Of a DNA stretch of 64,000 nucleotides, positions 9,494-17,815 are shown piece after piece. The stretch comes from HK1 sp965204915. Lineage in GTDB: Bacteria; Pseudomonadota; Gammaproteobacteria; HK1. The notes beneath the pieces are model-generated. The model saw only the letters and a list, made by a program, of their open reading frames with translations. It did not search any database and was not told where the DNA came from. Position 1 is the stretch's first letter. Every line of letters starts with the position of its first letter. The position numbers were made by a program, and so were the translations under genes. Where the stretch lies: assembly GCA_965204915.1 (NCBI GenBank), contig OZ242023.1:930001-994000 (forward strand), in the 5' to 3' direction.

Positions 9494-9613
9494 TGCCCGC
9501 TGGTGACGGGTCCGTGCGGCGGCCTCGCGGGCGGGCCGGACGGCGCCCCACCCCCGGGACGTCTGTTTGGCCGCCGTCGTCACGGACTCGTTCGTGCCGG
9601 CGCTCTCTGCCCT

Positions 9614-10474
9614 ATGAGGACGTGGGGGTTTGCGGCGATGGGACGCCATGTACCGAAGCGGCTGTGGATGTATTGGCATCAGGGCTGGGAGAATGCTCCG
9701 GAGCTGGTCAGGCGGTGCGCCGCGACGTGGAAGCGGCACAACGCCGGTTGGGACGTCCATATGCTGGACAAGACGTACCTCTCCGGGGAAGCCGAGCTTC
9801 GCAGCGTCTTGAAGACGATGTTGCCGACCATGCAGAATATTTCCGATATCGTCAGGTTGCACCTGCTCAGGCAATGGGGAGGGGTATGGGCGGACGCCAC
9901 GTGCTGGTGCATGAGGCCATTGGACGACTGGGTTGAATCGGCTTCCTCCCGAAGCGGCTTTTTCGCTTTTTCGAGGCCGGCTTCCGATCGCCCCATCAGC
10001 AACTGGTTTCTTGCGGCGAGCGAGGATTCCCGAATCATCGAGCTGTTCTGGCCGGAGGTGCTGCGCCTGTTCGAAAAAACACGGGCGTACATACGACGGG
10101 GGGGACATGAAGACGTCCGGGCGATCCATACGCCGCGTCCTGCCGGTTGCGGATACGGGGATCTGCTGATCAGGACGTTCGATTGCCCGGCCGGCGCATA
10201 CTTCTGGTTTCACCACCTCTTCCAGGACGTATTGAATCGCAACGAGGAATTCCGCCGCCTCTGGGAATCGACTCCCCGAATCAGCGCCGGCGGTCCCCAG
10301 CGGCTGCAACGGGACTTCGGGCTTTTCGCTCCGGCAACCGCGGAAGCCGTCTCGTTCATGAGAGACGCGCCTCCGCCCGTGTTCAAGCTGAATCACAGAA
10401 TCGAAGCACCTGCGGATATTTCCGGAACCGTCCTGGACGTCCTGTACCGTTCTCTCGACGAAACACGTCCGTAA
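9614..10474 (+). CDS. Capsular-polysaccharide-type sugar transferase (GT32-like)
   Basis: Predicted cytosolic glycosyltransferase of about 286 aa. Features: PKRLWMYWHQGWENAPELV near the start, which is the nucleotide-binding beginning of Gly_transf_sug/Caps_synth proteins; SDIVRLHLLRQWGGVWADATCW, where the usual GGxYxDxD-type motif appears as GGVWAD; and FKLNHRI near the C-terminus, typical of Caps_synth. Start alternatives are ATG 9614 and ATG 9638 (GTGGGGG upstream). The gene is a singleton between two direct repeats, its base composition is less GC-rich than its neighbours, and no other surface-sugar genes adjoin it. It may be an acquired cargo gene. The acceptor is unknown. Confidence 0.8.
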   Translation: MRTWGFAAMGRHVPKRLWMYWHQGWENAPELVRRCAATWKRHNAGWDVHMLDKTYLSGEAELRSVLKTMLPTMQNISDIVRLHLLRQWGGVWADATCWCMRPLDDWVESASSRSGFFAFSRPASDRPISNWFLAASEDSRIIELFWPEVLRLFEKTRAYIRRGGHEDVRAIHTPRPAGCGYGDLLIRTFDCPAGAYFWFHHLFQDVLNRNEEFRRLWESTPRISAGGPQRLQRDFGLFAPATAEAVSFMRDAPPPVFKLNHRIEAPADISGTVLDVLYRSLDETRP

Positions 10475-10609
10475 AGACTCGTCGGGACGGCCCGCGGCCG
10501 CCGGGCAAGGTGAGAGGGGCGCCGTTTCACCAGCGCCGGAACTCGTCGTCCGCGGTGGCCCCGGCCCCCCGCGCCCGCCGATTCCGCCCACGATGGAGCC
10601 GATATGGAT

Positions 10610-10697
10610 GCCAGCGTACCAGTCACCGCAGGTTCCGGATACCAATCGCGAGATATTGGTTGAGTTTTGGTGCTGAACTGGTCATGCTTTCCATCGG
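10610..10697 (+). repeat. 88-bp direct repeat, copy 2
   Basis: The second copy of the repeat at 9406-9493, in the same orientation, 1.2 kb downstream. It again holds the ACCAAT-N8-ATTGGT dyad and ends in the shared ACTGGTCATGCTTTCCATCG. It sits in the 358-bp gap (10475-10832) before the glutamine-synthetase-like gene; nothing else is seen in that gap. Confidence 0.8.
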
Positions 10698-10832
10698 CGT
10701 TCACGATGGCGCCGGTGGATGAGGCGGCGGGATCGATCGTGTCGATGCCGGCGCAAGGAGAGGGGGGCGAGCCGCCGCCGAGCACGGACAACGGCGACGG
10801 GCAACGACCGAAGACCGAAGGAGACCGGAAGA

Positions 10833-12311
10833 ATGGCGATGGACATCGAAGGCTTCGTGGAAGCGCCCGGACGGGCGGAACAGGTCAGGCAGGTCCGCGA
10901 GATGATCGACCGGCTCGGCATCGAGTACCTGTACCTCCAGTTCGTGTCGATCACCGGCCGCATCTGCGGCAAGGGGATCCCCGCCGACCACTGGGAGAGC
11001 ATCGCCGAGAGGGGCTTCCAGCTCGTCTACGGCGCGACCGTCAACCTCTTCCTCAACCGCCACGGCGAGTACCTGGGCTACGGTCCGCACGACAAGGAGC
11101 TGGTGGGGATCCCGGAGCCGGAGACCTTCTGCCAGCTTCCGTGGGACAAGCGGGTGGCGCGGCTGTGGTGCACCCTGTTCCGCAACCGGGAGGAGCGCAA
11201 GGATCCGGGCGCGTTCCTGACCGCGGACTGCCGCGGCAACCTGCGCCGCATCCACGAGCGGTTCAAGACCGGGCACGGCGGGCTGCATCTGCGCCACGGC
11301 ACCGAGCCGGAGATGATGTGGCTCAAGCGCGGGCCGGACGGCAAGCCGGACGGTGGGTTCTCGAACCCCTACTGCTACCACATCGACCAGTTCGAGAGCC
11401 TGCGGCCCGTGTACCTGCGGGCCATCGAGTACTCGCGGGCGATGGGCCTCGACATGATCCAGGGCGACCACGAGGACGCGCCGGGCCAGCTCGAATTGAA
11501 CTTCACCTTCGACGATCCGCTCCGCACCGCGGACCGCCTCACCACCTACCGCCAGATCTGCGCCCAGGTCGCGCGCGAGCACAACCTCATCGCCTGCTTC
11601 ATGTCCAAGCCCTTCATGGGGGTGTCGGCCTCCGGCTGCCACCACAACATCAGCTTCTGGCGGGGCGGGGAGGAGTCGTTGAAGCCGCTGGGCCACGACC
11701 CCGCCGCGCTCCCCGGCATGGACGACAACTTCACGTACCTCGGCGGCGGCGAGAACACCTTCATGCCCGACACCGACGACCCGCAGTTGCCGGGCAAGGT
11801 GGGCTTGCAGGTCGTGGGCGGCATCGTCACCCATCTCGGGGCGCTGACCGCCATCGGCTGCTCCACCGTCAACTCCTACCGCCGCCTGTGGGATACCGGG
11901 TTCTGGGCGCCGGTGTTCGCGGACTGGGGCTACCAGAACCGCACCACGGGCCTCCGCATCTCGGCCCCGGGGCGCTTCGAGTACCGGGCCGTCGATTCGA
12001 TGGTCAACCCGCACCTGATGGCCGGCGCCATCATCCAGGCGGCCGACGACGGCATCCGCAACGACATCGACCCCGGCCCGCCGGAGGACCGGAACATCTA
12101 CGAGGCGATGGAGGCGGGCAAGCAGGTGAAGAAGCTGCCGATGACCCTGGGCGACGCGCTGGAAGCGCTGAAGAAGGACGAGGTCATCCGCTCGGCGATG
12201 CCCGGCGAGATGTACCGCCTGTACGACGAGTACAAGCGCGACGAGTGGGAGCGCTTCCTCCACACCACCACCGAGTGGGACATGGAGAGGTATCTCGACT
12301 GCTTGCCCTGA
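10833..12311 (+). CDS. Glutamine-synthetase-family ligase (GlnT/GmaS-like)
   Basis: ATP-dependent glutamate-amine ligase of 492 aa. The family either makes glutamine from ammonium (GlnT/type III) or gamma-glutamylmethylamide from methylamine (GmaS). The start at 10833 follows GAAGGAGACC. Motifs: HEDAPGQLELNF (metal-binding Glu region), KPFMGVSASGCHHNISFW (ATP/glutamate loop), NSYRRL, and NRTTGLRIS. The adenylylation Tyr motif of type I enzymes is not evident. It heads an operon with the three split glutamate-synthase-type subunits, as in both glnT-glxBCD and gmaS-mgsABC clusters. A trimethylamine monooxygenase 37 kb away favours a methylamine role, but no N-methylglutamate dehydrogenase genes are in the window, so the substrate is left open. 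Confidence 0.9.
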   Translation: MAMDIEGFVEAPGRAEQVRQVREMIDRLGIEYLYLQFVSITGRICGKGIPADHWESIAERGFQLVYGATVNLFLNRHGEYLGYGPHDKELVGIPEPETFCQLPWDKRVARLWCTLFRNREERKDPGAFLTADCRGNLRRIHERFKTGHGGLHLRHGTEPEMMWLKRGPDGKPDGGFSNPYCYHIDQFESLRPVYLRAIEYSRAMGLDMIQGDHEDAPGQLELNFTFDDPLRTADRLTTYRQICAQVAREHNLIACFMSKPFMGVSASGCHHNISFWRGGEESLKPLGHDPAALPGMDDNFTYLGGGENTFMPDTDDPQLPGKVGLQVVGGIVTHLGALTAIGCSTVNSYRRLWDTGFWAPVFADWGYQNRTTGLRISAPGRFEYRAVDSMVNPHLMAGAIIQAADDGIRNDIDPGPPEDRNIYEAMEAGKQVKKLPMTLGDALEALKKDEVIRSAMPGEMYRLYDEYKRDEWERFLHTTTEWDMERYLDCLP

Positions 12312-12477
12312 CCGGCATCGGGATCGAGATCCGCATCGGCGCCGGCATGGCCGCCGGCACTGGCGCCGCACCGGACGGCGGGGCGCCGCCGGCGGACCGG
12401 CGGACGGACACCATCGTGGACCCGCCCTTCCACGGGACGGCGCCCGCGGCCTTCACGACATCAACGGAAGACACGAC

Positions 12478-13413
12478 ATGTGCGGAATAGCAGGAGTCAT
12501 ACACCGGGGCGGCGTGAGCGGCATCGGCGCCGAGATGACCTCGATGCTGCAGGCGTTGCGCCACCGCGGACCCGATTCGACCGGCTTCGCGATCTACGGC
12601 ACGCCGGCCGAGGGCGACTGCGTGATGCGCTTCAAGGTGGCCGAGCAGGAGGACATGGCCTCCGGCTTCGACATCCACGACAAGATCCGCGTCCGCGTGG
12701 CGGAGGTCGACCGCCGGCTCGCCGAGCAGGGCGTCACCGTCAAGGATCGCGCCCCGTCCACCGAGTACGCCATGCGCTACGTCGTTTCGTTCGACGGCGA
12801 CATGGAGCACCTCGCGCGCTACGTCGAAGACGTGGAAGGCGCGGAGATCCTCTCCCTGGGCAGCGCGCTGGAGCTGGTCAAGGATCTCGGCGACGCCGCC
12901 ACCGTCTGCGATCAATACGAGCTGGGCGGGTTCCGGGGCACCCACGGCATCGGCCACACCCGCATGGCGACGGAGTCCGACGTGGACATCCGCTCCGCGC
13001 ATCCGTACTGGGCGTTCCCCTACAACGACGTCGCGGTGGTCCACAACGGCCAGATCACGAACTACTGGATCATGCGCCGCGAGATGGAGCGCAAGGGCCA
13101 CCGCTTCATGTCCGACTGCGATTCCGAGCTCCTCGCGGTGTACACCGCGCACAACCTCGCGAACGGCGTGGACCTCGACGAATCCCTGGAACGCTCGGTA
13201 CGCGAGATCGACGGCGTGTTCACCTACCTCGTCGCCACCCGCGACCAGCTCGGCATGGCCAAGGACACGATGGCGGCCAAGCCGCTGGTGCTCTACGAGA
13301 GCGACGACCTCATCGCGCTGGCCTCCGAGGAGGTCGCCATCCGCGCCATCCTCCCCGAGGAGATCGACACCACCGACCCCTACGACGAGGAGACCCGGGT
13401 ATGGCAGGCATGA
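12478..13413 (+). CDS. glxB: Class II glutamine amidotransferase subunit (GlxB/MgsA type)
   Basis: Stand-alone amidotransferase domain of 311 aa equivalent to the N-terminal part of glutamate synthase. It starts MCGIAGVIHRGG, so Cys2 becomes the N-terminal nucleophile after Met removal. Other motifs are GHTRMATESDVDIRSAHPY, VVHNGQITN and SDCDSELLAVY, all expected for Ntn-type glutaminases. It would release ammonia, or methylamine from gamma-glutamylmethylamide, for the FMN subunit encoded downstream. The end of the gene (DPYDEETRVWQA) is the first half of a 30-bp duplication whose second half carries the next gene's start. The symbol is by analogy to rhizobial glxB; mgsA is equally possible. 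Confidence 0.88.
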   Translation: MCGIAGVIHRGGVSGIGAEMTSMLQALRHRGPDSTGFAIYGTPAEGDCVMRFKVAEQEDMASGFDIHDKIRVRVAEVDRRLAEQGVTVKDRAPSTEYAMRYVVSFDGDMEHLARYVEDVEGAEILSLGSALELVKDLGDAATVCDQYELGGFRGTHGIGHTRMATESDVDIRSAHPYWAFPYNDVAVVHNGQITNYWIMRREMERKGHRFMSDCDSELLAVYTAHNLANGVDLDESLERSVREIDGVFTYLVATRDQLGMAKDTMAAKPLVLYESDDLIALASEEVAIRAILPEEIDTTDPYDEETRVWQA

Positions 13414-13493
13414 CTCCCTGGGATCGGCGCATCCCTTTGGGATGCGGGCGTCCCGCCCGCATCGGACGAGGAGACCCGACATGGCAAGCATGA
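13384..13493 (+). repeat. Duplicated stop/start junction with palindromic insert (glxB-glxC)
   Basis: A ~30-bp sequence, GACGAGGAGACCCG..ATGGCA.GCATGA, occurs at 13384-13413 (end of the amidotransferase gene) and again at 13465-13493 (ribosome-binding site and start of the next gene). The ~50 bp between contain the perfect inverted repeat GATGCGGGCG/CGCCCGCATC (13442-13464). This looks like an insertion or slippage event that separated two formerly overlapping genes. Confidence 0.75.
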
Positions 13494-14341
13494 ACGCCTC
13501 CGGCAACCCCGGCGACGAGCGCTCCTATGCGATGGGGATGCACACCGAGCAGCTCGCGGGCCGGACCCAGCAGGTCTTCTTCCGCCCCGAGGAAGAGGAG
13601 CGGTTCGTCTACCCCTGGGCCCCGGAGGTCGACTACAACAAGCGCATCGAGATCGACGCCGATTCCCTGACCTCCACCGAGGTCAACGCGAAGCTGCGCG
13701 CCCTCATGCAGGAGGGCTACGGGACCATCGTGGTCCGCAACCCGCGCGGCAAGCACTCCCTCGGGGTGGGGATCCTCAACCGGCTGAACCTCATCTTCGA
13801 AGGCTCCCTCGGATACTTCGCGATCGGACTCATCGACGGCCCCAACGTGCGCATCGAGGGCCGCGTGGGCTGGTCCTGCGGCGAGAACATGATGGCGGGC
13901 ACCGTGCTCATCGAGAAGAACGCCGGCTCGACCTTCGGCGCCGCGATCCGCGGGGGCGATCTGGTCTGCCGCGGATCGGTAGGGTCACGGACCGGCATCG
14001 ACATGAAGGGCGGCACCATCATCGTGGGCGGGGATACCGGCGCCTTCTCCGGCTTCATGATGCAGCGCGGGCGCATGGTGGTCTGCGGCAACGCGGGCAA
14101 GAACCTCGGCGATTCGATGTACGACGGCACGATCTACGTGGGCGGCACCATCCGCGACCTCGGCGTGGACGCGGTGCCGGCGGAGCTCACCGACCTCGAC
14201 AAGGCATGGCTCACCCGCAAGCTCCGGCAGTACGAGATGCTCCCGGACAAGGGCGTGGACCACTTCACGAAGATCGTCGCCGGCAAGCAGCTCTGGAACT
14301 ACGACAACCTGGAGCCGACCGAGAAGAAGTTGATCCTTTAG
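13481..14341 (+). CDS. glxC: GXGXG-domain glutamate synthase subunit (GlxC/MgsB type)
   Basis: Right-handed beta-helix subunit of 286 aa matching the C-terminal domain of glutamate synthase. A series of GxGxG-like turns is visible from GTVLIEKNAGSTFG through GGTIIVGGDTGAFSG to GKNLGDSMYDGTIYVGG. In whole glutamate synthase this domain is structural and helps couple the ammonia channel to the FMN site. The start ATG at 13481 has GAGGAG upstream inside a duplicated junction. It lies between the amidotransferase and FMN subunits and is surely co-transcribed with them. The symbol is by analogy (mgsB in the methylamine pathway). Confidence 0.88.
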   Translation: MASMNASGNPGDERSYAMGMHTEQLAGRTQQVFFRPEEEERFVYPWAPEVDYNKRIEIDADSLTSTEVNAKLRALMQEGYGTIVVRNPRGKHSLGVGILNRLNLIFEGSLGYFAIGLIDGPNVRIEGRVGWSCGENMMAGTVLIEKNAGSTFGAAIRGGDLVCRGSVGSRTGIDMKGGTIIVGGDTGAFSGFMMQRGRMVVCGNAGKNLGDSMYDGTIYVGGTIRDLGVDAVPAELTDLDKAWLTRKLRQYEMLPDKGVDHFTKIVAGKQLWNYDNLEPTEKKLIL

Positions 14342-14434
14342 TAAGGCTCGCGGCTCGGCAAGGGACCGTTGCACGGGCGAAACCCCGCAACGTGCGAGGC
14401 GCAAGCCCCGTTCAGGGACAGGAGACACCAGCAG

Positions 14435-15811
14435 ATGGCGAAGCACCACACCGCGCCGAAGCTCGAACCGGCCACGAAGCCGAGGCGCAACACCAGCGTG
14501 CTCGGACGGAGCGGGATCTTCACCCCCGAGGTGATCGACGACATCCACATCAAGTCCGAGCTCGGGCGCTACCGGATGCGCGGCTTCTCGATGTTCAAGA
14601 AGATCCCGCACTGGGACGACCTCACCTTCCTCCCCGGCACCCTCACCCGCTTCGTGATCGAGGGCTACCGGGAGAAGTGCGACACCAAGACCGTCATCGG
14701 CCCGCGCGCGAAGGTTCCGCTGGAGCTCGACATCCCCGTCTACGTCACCGGCATGAGCTTCGGCGCGCTGTCCTACGAGGCCAAGACCGCGCTGGCCCGC
14801 GGCGCAACCATGGCCGGCTCGGCGACCTGCTCGGGCGAGGGTGGCATGATCCCCGACGAGCGGCGCTACTCGACCAAGTGGCTCTACCAGTGCATCCAGT
14901 CCCGCTACGGCTTCAACCCCCACCACCTCATGCTCGCCGACGCCTGCGAGTTCTTCATCGGCCAGGGGTGCAAGGTGGGGCTCGGCGGGCACCTGATGGG
15001 CCAGAAGGTCACCGACCAGGTGGCGGAGATGCGCAGCCTCCCCGCCGGCATCGACCAGCGCTCCCCGGCCCGCCACCCGGACTGGCTCGGCCCCGACGAC
15101 CTCGCGCTGAAGATCCTGGAGATCCGCGAGGCGACGGACTGGCAGATCCCGATCCAGCTCAAGCTCGGCGCCGCGCGCGTCTACGACGACGTGCGCATGG
15201 CCGTGAAGTGCGACCCCGACTCCATCTACATCGACGGGATGGAAGGCGGCACCGGCGCCGGCCCGCATCTCGCGACCGAGGAGACCGGCGTACCCGGCAT
15301 GGCGGCCATCCGCCAGGCCCGCAAGGCCATCGACGATCTCGGCAAGCGGGGCGAGATCTCCCTCATCTACGCCGGCGGCATCCGCAACGGCGGGGACGTC
15401 GCCAAGGCGCTCGCACTCGGGGCGGACGCCATCGCCATCGGCCACTCGGTGCTGATGGCGCTGAACTGCAACAAGGACGTCCCCGAGTCCGACTACGAGA
15501 CGGAGATCGGCGTCGAGGCCGGCTACTGCTACCACTGCCACACCGGACGCTGCCCGGTCGGCGTGGCGACCCAGGACCCGGCGCTACGCGCGCGGCTCGA
15601 CCCCGACGAGGCGGCGGAGCGGGTCTACAACTTCCTCCACACCCTGACCATCGAGGCGCAGATGATGGCCCGCGCCTGCGGAAAGACCGACGTCCACAGC
15701 CTGGAGCCGGAGGACCTGGCCGCGCTCACGATGGAGGCATCGGCCATGGCCGGCGTCCCGCTGGCGGGCACCAGCTACACCGTCGGTGTCGAGGACTACC
15801 ACCACCTGTAG
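14435..15811 (+). CDS. glxD: FMN-binding glutamate synthase subunit (GlxD/MgsC type)
   Basis: TIM-barrel FMN/iron-sulfur subunit of 458 aa. It would combine 2-oxoglutarate with ammonia, or (as N-methylglutamate synthase) transfer methylamine to form N-methylglutamate. The start at 14435 follows ACAGGAGAC. Motifs: YIDGMEGGTGAGP and YAGGIRNGGDVAKALALGAD (FMN phosphate binding), and CYHCHTGRCPVG for the 3Fe-4S cluster. A ~93-bp spacer with no gene precedes it. With glxB and glxC it forms a glutamate synthase distributed over three polypeptides. Confidence 0.9.
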   Translation: MAKHHTAPKLEPATKPRRNTSVLGRSGIFTPEVIDDIHIKSELGRYRMRGFSMFKKIPHWDDLTFLPGTLTRFVIEGYREKCDTKTVIGPRAKVPLELDIPVYVTGMSFGALSYEAKTALARGATMAGSATCSGEGGMIPDERRYSTKWLYQCIQSRYGFNPHHLMLADACEFFIGQGCKVGLGGHLMGQKVTDQVAEMRSLPAGIDQRSPARHPDWLGPDDLALKILEIREATDWQIPIQLKLGAARVYDDVRMAVKCDPDSIYIDGMEGGTGAGPHLATEETGVPGMAAIRQARKAIDDLGKRGEISLIYAGGIRNGGDVAKALALGADAIAIGHSVLMALNCNKDVPESDYETEIGVEAGYCYHCHTGRCPVGVATQDPALRARLDPDEAAERVYNFLHTLTIEAQMMARACGKTDVHSLEPEDLAALTMEASAMAGVPLAGTSYTVGVEDYHHL

Positions 15812-15837
15812 GGGCTTTGCCGACGAGGAAGGAAGCC

Positions 15838-16095
15838 GTGCCTGAAATCAGCCGATTCCTTGGAATCGTCATTCGAATGTATTTCCGCGAACATGCTCCG
15901 GCGCACTTTCACGCGGAATATGGTGAGTATGAAGTGACCGTGGACATTGAAACAGGCGTAGTCACCGGAAAATTTCCCAGAAGGGCACTGGCCGCCGTGC
16001 TCGAATGGTATGTGCTGCACAAGGACGAGCTCATGGCCAATTGGGAAGCGGCGATGAATAGAAAACCCTTGTCGGGAATTGCGCCACTGGAGTAG
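15838..16095 (+). CDS. DUF4160 protein (putative toxin of a DUF4160/DUF2442 pair)
   Basis: 85-aa protein starting at GTG 15838 behind GAGGAAGGAAG, 26 bp after glxD. It has the DUF4160 core: PEISRFLGIVIRMYFREHAPAHFHAEYGE, then VLEWYVLHKDELMANWEAA. DUF4160 genes are regularly followed by DUF2442 genes, as here, and the pair has been proposed as a toxin-antitoxin module. The biochemical activity is unknown. Its place inside a nitrogen-assimilation operon is noteworthy, because transcription would be shared with metabolic genes. Confidence 0.85.
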   Translation: MPEISRFLGIVIRMYFREHAPAHFHAEYGEYEVTVDIETGVVTGKFPRRALAAVLEWYVLHKDELMANWEAAMNRKPLSGIAPLE

Positions 16096-16329
16096 ATGAT
16101 GTTCGTACACGTCACCGACGCGAAGTACACGCGCGACTACAAAGTATGGCTGGCTTTCAACGACGGTGCGCAGGGTGAGATCGATCTTTCGCCCGAGCTG
16201 CATGGCGAGGTCTTCGAGCCGCTGAGGGACAGATCGTTTTTCCAGTCGTTCGTCTTGGAGGGACATACCCTCTCGTGGCGCAACGGGGCCGATTTCGCCC
16301 CGGAATTTCTACGGGAGCTCCTTGCCTGA
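16096..16329 (+). CDS. DUF2442 protein (putative partner/antitoxin)
   Basis: 77-aa protein whose ATG directly abuts the stop codon of the DUF4160 gene (TAG-ATG), implying coupled translation. Sequence features of DUF2442: an N-terminal half with KVWLAFNDGAQGEIDLSPEL and a C-terminal TLSWRNGADFAPEFLREL. This pairing is the standard order for the proposed toxin-antitoxin system. No DNA-binding motif is evident. The assignment is from family pattern only. Confidence 0.85.
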   Translation: MMFVHVTDAKYTRDYKVWLAFNDGAQGEIDLSPELHGEVFEPLRDRSFFQSFVLEGHTLSWRNGADFAPEFLRELLA

Positions 16330-16396
16330 TCGGCAATGGAGCTTGCGAATTTGAACATCCCATCCGCAGGCAGACCAGAAAAAACGGGAGAGAAGC

Positions 16397-16807
16397 ATGG
16401 CAGGCACCAGCTACAAGGGCTCCGAGATCAGGAGCGTCGACCAGTTCATTTCCAGCGACGGGCTCGATTCGGAGCGCGAGAAGGAGATCGGCCAGCACAT
16501 CGGCTACCGCTACGACGTCAACCTCCTTCCCGATTACGATCGCCTCACCCCCTTTCTCCGGAAATACATCGAGATCATGGGCTGGGACGACCTCAACTGG
16601 CTGGAAGACGTGCACATGGGCTACGAGGAAGGGCACGCCGCGGTGTTCGACCGCAACATCAACGGCTGGGTGCGGGTCCCGGACGACATCGAGCTGCCCG
16701 ACAACCAGCAGGACCGCGACATGATCGCCCGCGAGCTGCTCGTCAAGTTCCAGATGTCGGAGCACCACCCGATGGTGCAGTTGCGCGATGCGTACAGGAA
16801 GTTCTGA
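16397..16807 (+). CDS. Conserved-looking hypothetical protein (136 aa)
   Basis: 136-aa soluble protein with a GAGAGAAGC ribosome-binding site. It is acidic and aromatic-rich (IMGWDDLNWLEDVHMGYEEGH), with no signal peptide or membrane span. I do not recognise the family. It sits between the DUF2442 gene and a nitrilase-family gene in the same direction, so it probably belongs to the glx operon or a downstream transcript. Coding status is supported by codon bias and normal composition over its whole length. Confidence 0.75.
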   Translation: MAGTSYKGSEIRSVDQFISSDGLDSEREKEIGQHIGYRYDVNLLPDYDRLTPFLRKYIEIMGWDDLNWLEDVHMGYEEGHAAVFDRNINGWVRVPDDIELPDNQQDRDMIARELLVKFQMSEHHPMVQLRDAYRKF

Positions 16808-16897
16808 TTCGACGGACGCGAAGCTCCGTGGTGGCCTCGGTCGCCATCATCCGGAGCGTCCGGGTCCGGGCAGAATCCGCGGCAGGGAGGGAGGACC

Positions 16898-17755
16898 ATG
16901 ACCCGGGAAGTCAGGATCGGCTGTGTGCAGACGAGGCCGCTCGCGACCTTCGACGAGGCCATCGAGGAAGCCCGCCGCCTGGCCGGCGATGTAGTCGCGA
17001 CCGGCGCGGAGCTGGTCTGCCTCCCCGAGTACTGCGGCGGCCTCAAGAGTGAGAACGGCCTGTTCGCGCCCCCAACCGCCCCGGAAGCGCGCCATCCGGT
17101 GCTCGATGCCCTGCGCGGCTTCGCGAGCGACGCCGGGGTGTGGATGCTGATCGGCTCCATCGCGGTGGACGGCCCCGGAGACCGGCTCATCAACCGCGGC
17201 TACGTGCTCGACGGCCACGGAGACATCCGCGCCCGCTACGACAAGATCTTCCTGTTCGACGTGGACCTCTCCCCCACCCAGCGCTACCGCGAGTCCGCGG
17301 TCGTCGCCCCGGGCGTGCAGGCCGTCCTGGTGGACACGCCTTGGGGCCGGCTCGGCCTGACCATCTGCTACGACCTGCGCTTTCCCCAGCTCTACCGCTC
17401 GCTCGCACAGGCCGGCGCGGAGATCCTCGCGGTGCCGGCCGCCTTCACCAAGGTCACCGGCGAAGCGCACTGGCACGTGCTGAACCGCGCCCGCGCCATC
17501 GAGAACGGCGCGGTGGTCGTGGCCCCGTGCGCGGTGGGTGCGGTGCCCGGCGGCGGTGCCGCCTACGGCCATTCGCTCATCGTCTCACCGTGGGGCGAGG
17601 TGCTTGCCGACGGCGGGGACGGCGCGGGATACGTCATCGCAACGGTGGACGTCGAAAGCGTGGCGAACGCCCGCGGGCGCATCCCGAGCCTCGACCACGA
17701 CCGGCGTTTCAGCGCTCCGGAACCCGCCGGAAGGAAACCCCGCGCCGCAGCGTGA
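16898..17755 (+). CDS. Carbon-nitrogen hydrolase (nitrilase superfamily, Nit1/Nit2-like)
   Basis: Cytosolic amidase of 285 aa. The catalytic triad of the superfamily is visible as Glu44 (LPEYCGG), Lys116 (YDKIFLFDVDL) and Cys157 (TICYDLRFPQLYR), with AFTKVTGEAHWHVLNRARAIEN as in deaminated-glutathione amidase and omega-amidase relatives. The GAGGGAGGACC site precedes ATG 16898. Its position behind split glutamate synthase genes suggests hydrolysis of a glutamine- or glutamate-derived amide such as 2-oxoglutaramate, but that substrate is inference. Confidence 0.88.
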   Translation: MTREVRIGCVQTRPLATFDEAIEEARRLAGDVVATGAELVCLPEYCGGLKSENGLFAPPTAPEARHPVLDALRGFASDAGVWMLIGSIAVDGPGDRLINRGYVLDGHGDIRARYDKIFLFDVDLSPTQRYRESAVVAPGVQAVLVDTPWGRLGLTICYDLRFPQLYRSLAQAGAEILAVPAAFTKVTGEAHWHVLNRARAIENGAVVVAPCAVGAVPGGGAAYGHSLIVSPWGEVLADGGDGAGYVIATVDVESVANARGRIPSLDHDRRFSAPEPAGRKPRAAA

Positions 17756-17815
17756 AGGCAAACCCGACGTCGTCCACCACCACCGTACCGCAGCTACCGG
17801 ATAGTGCCGCCGGAG

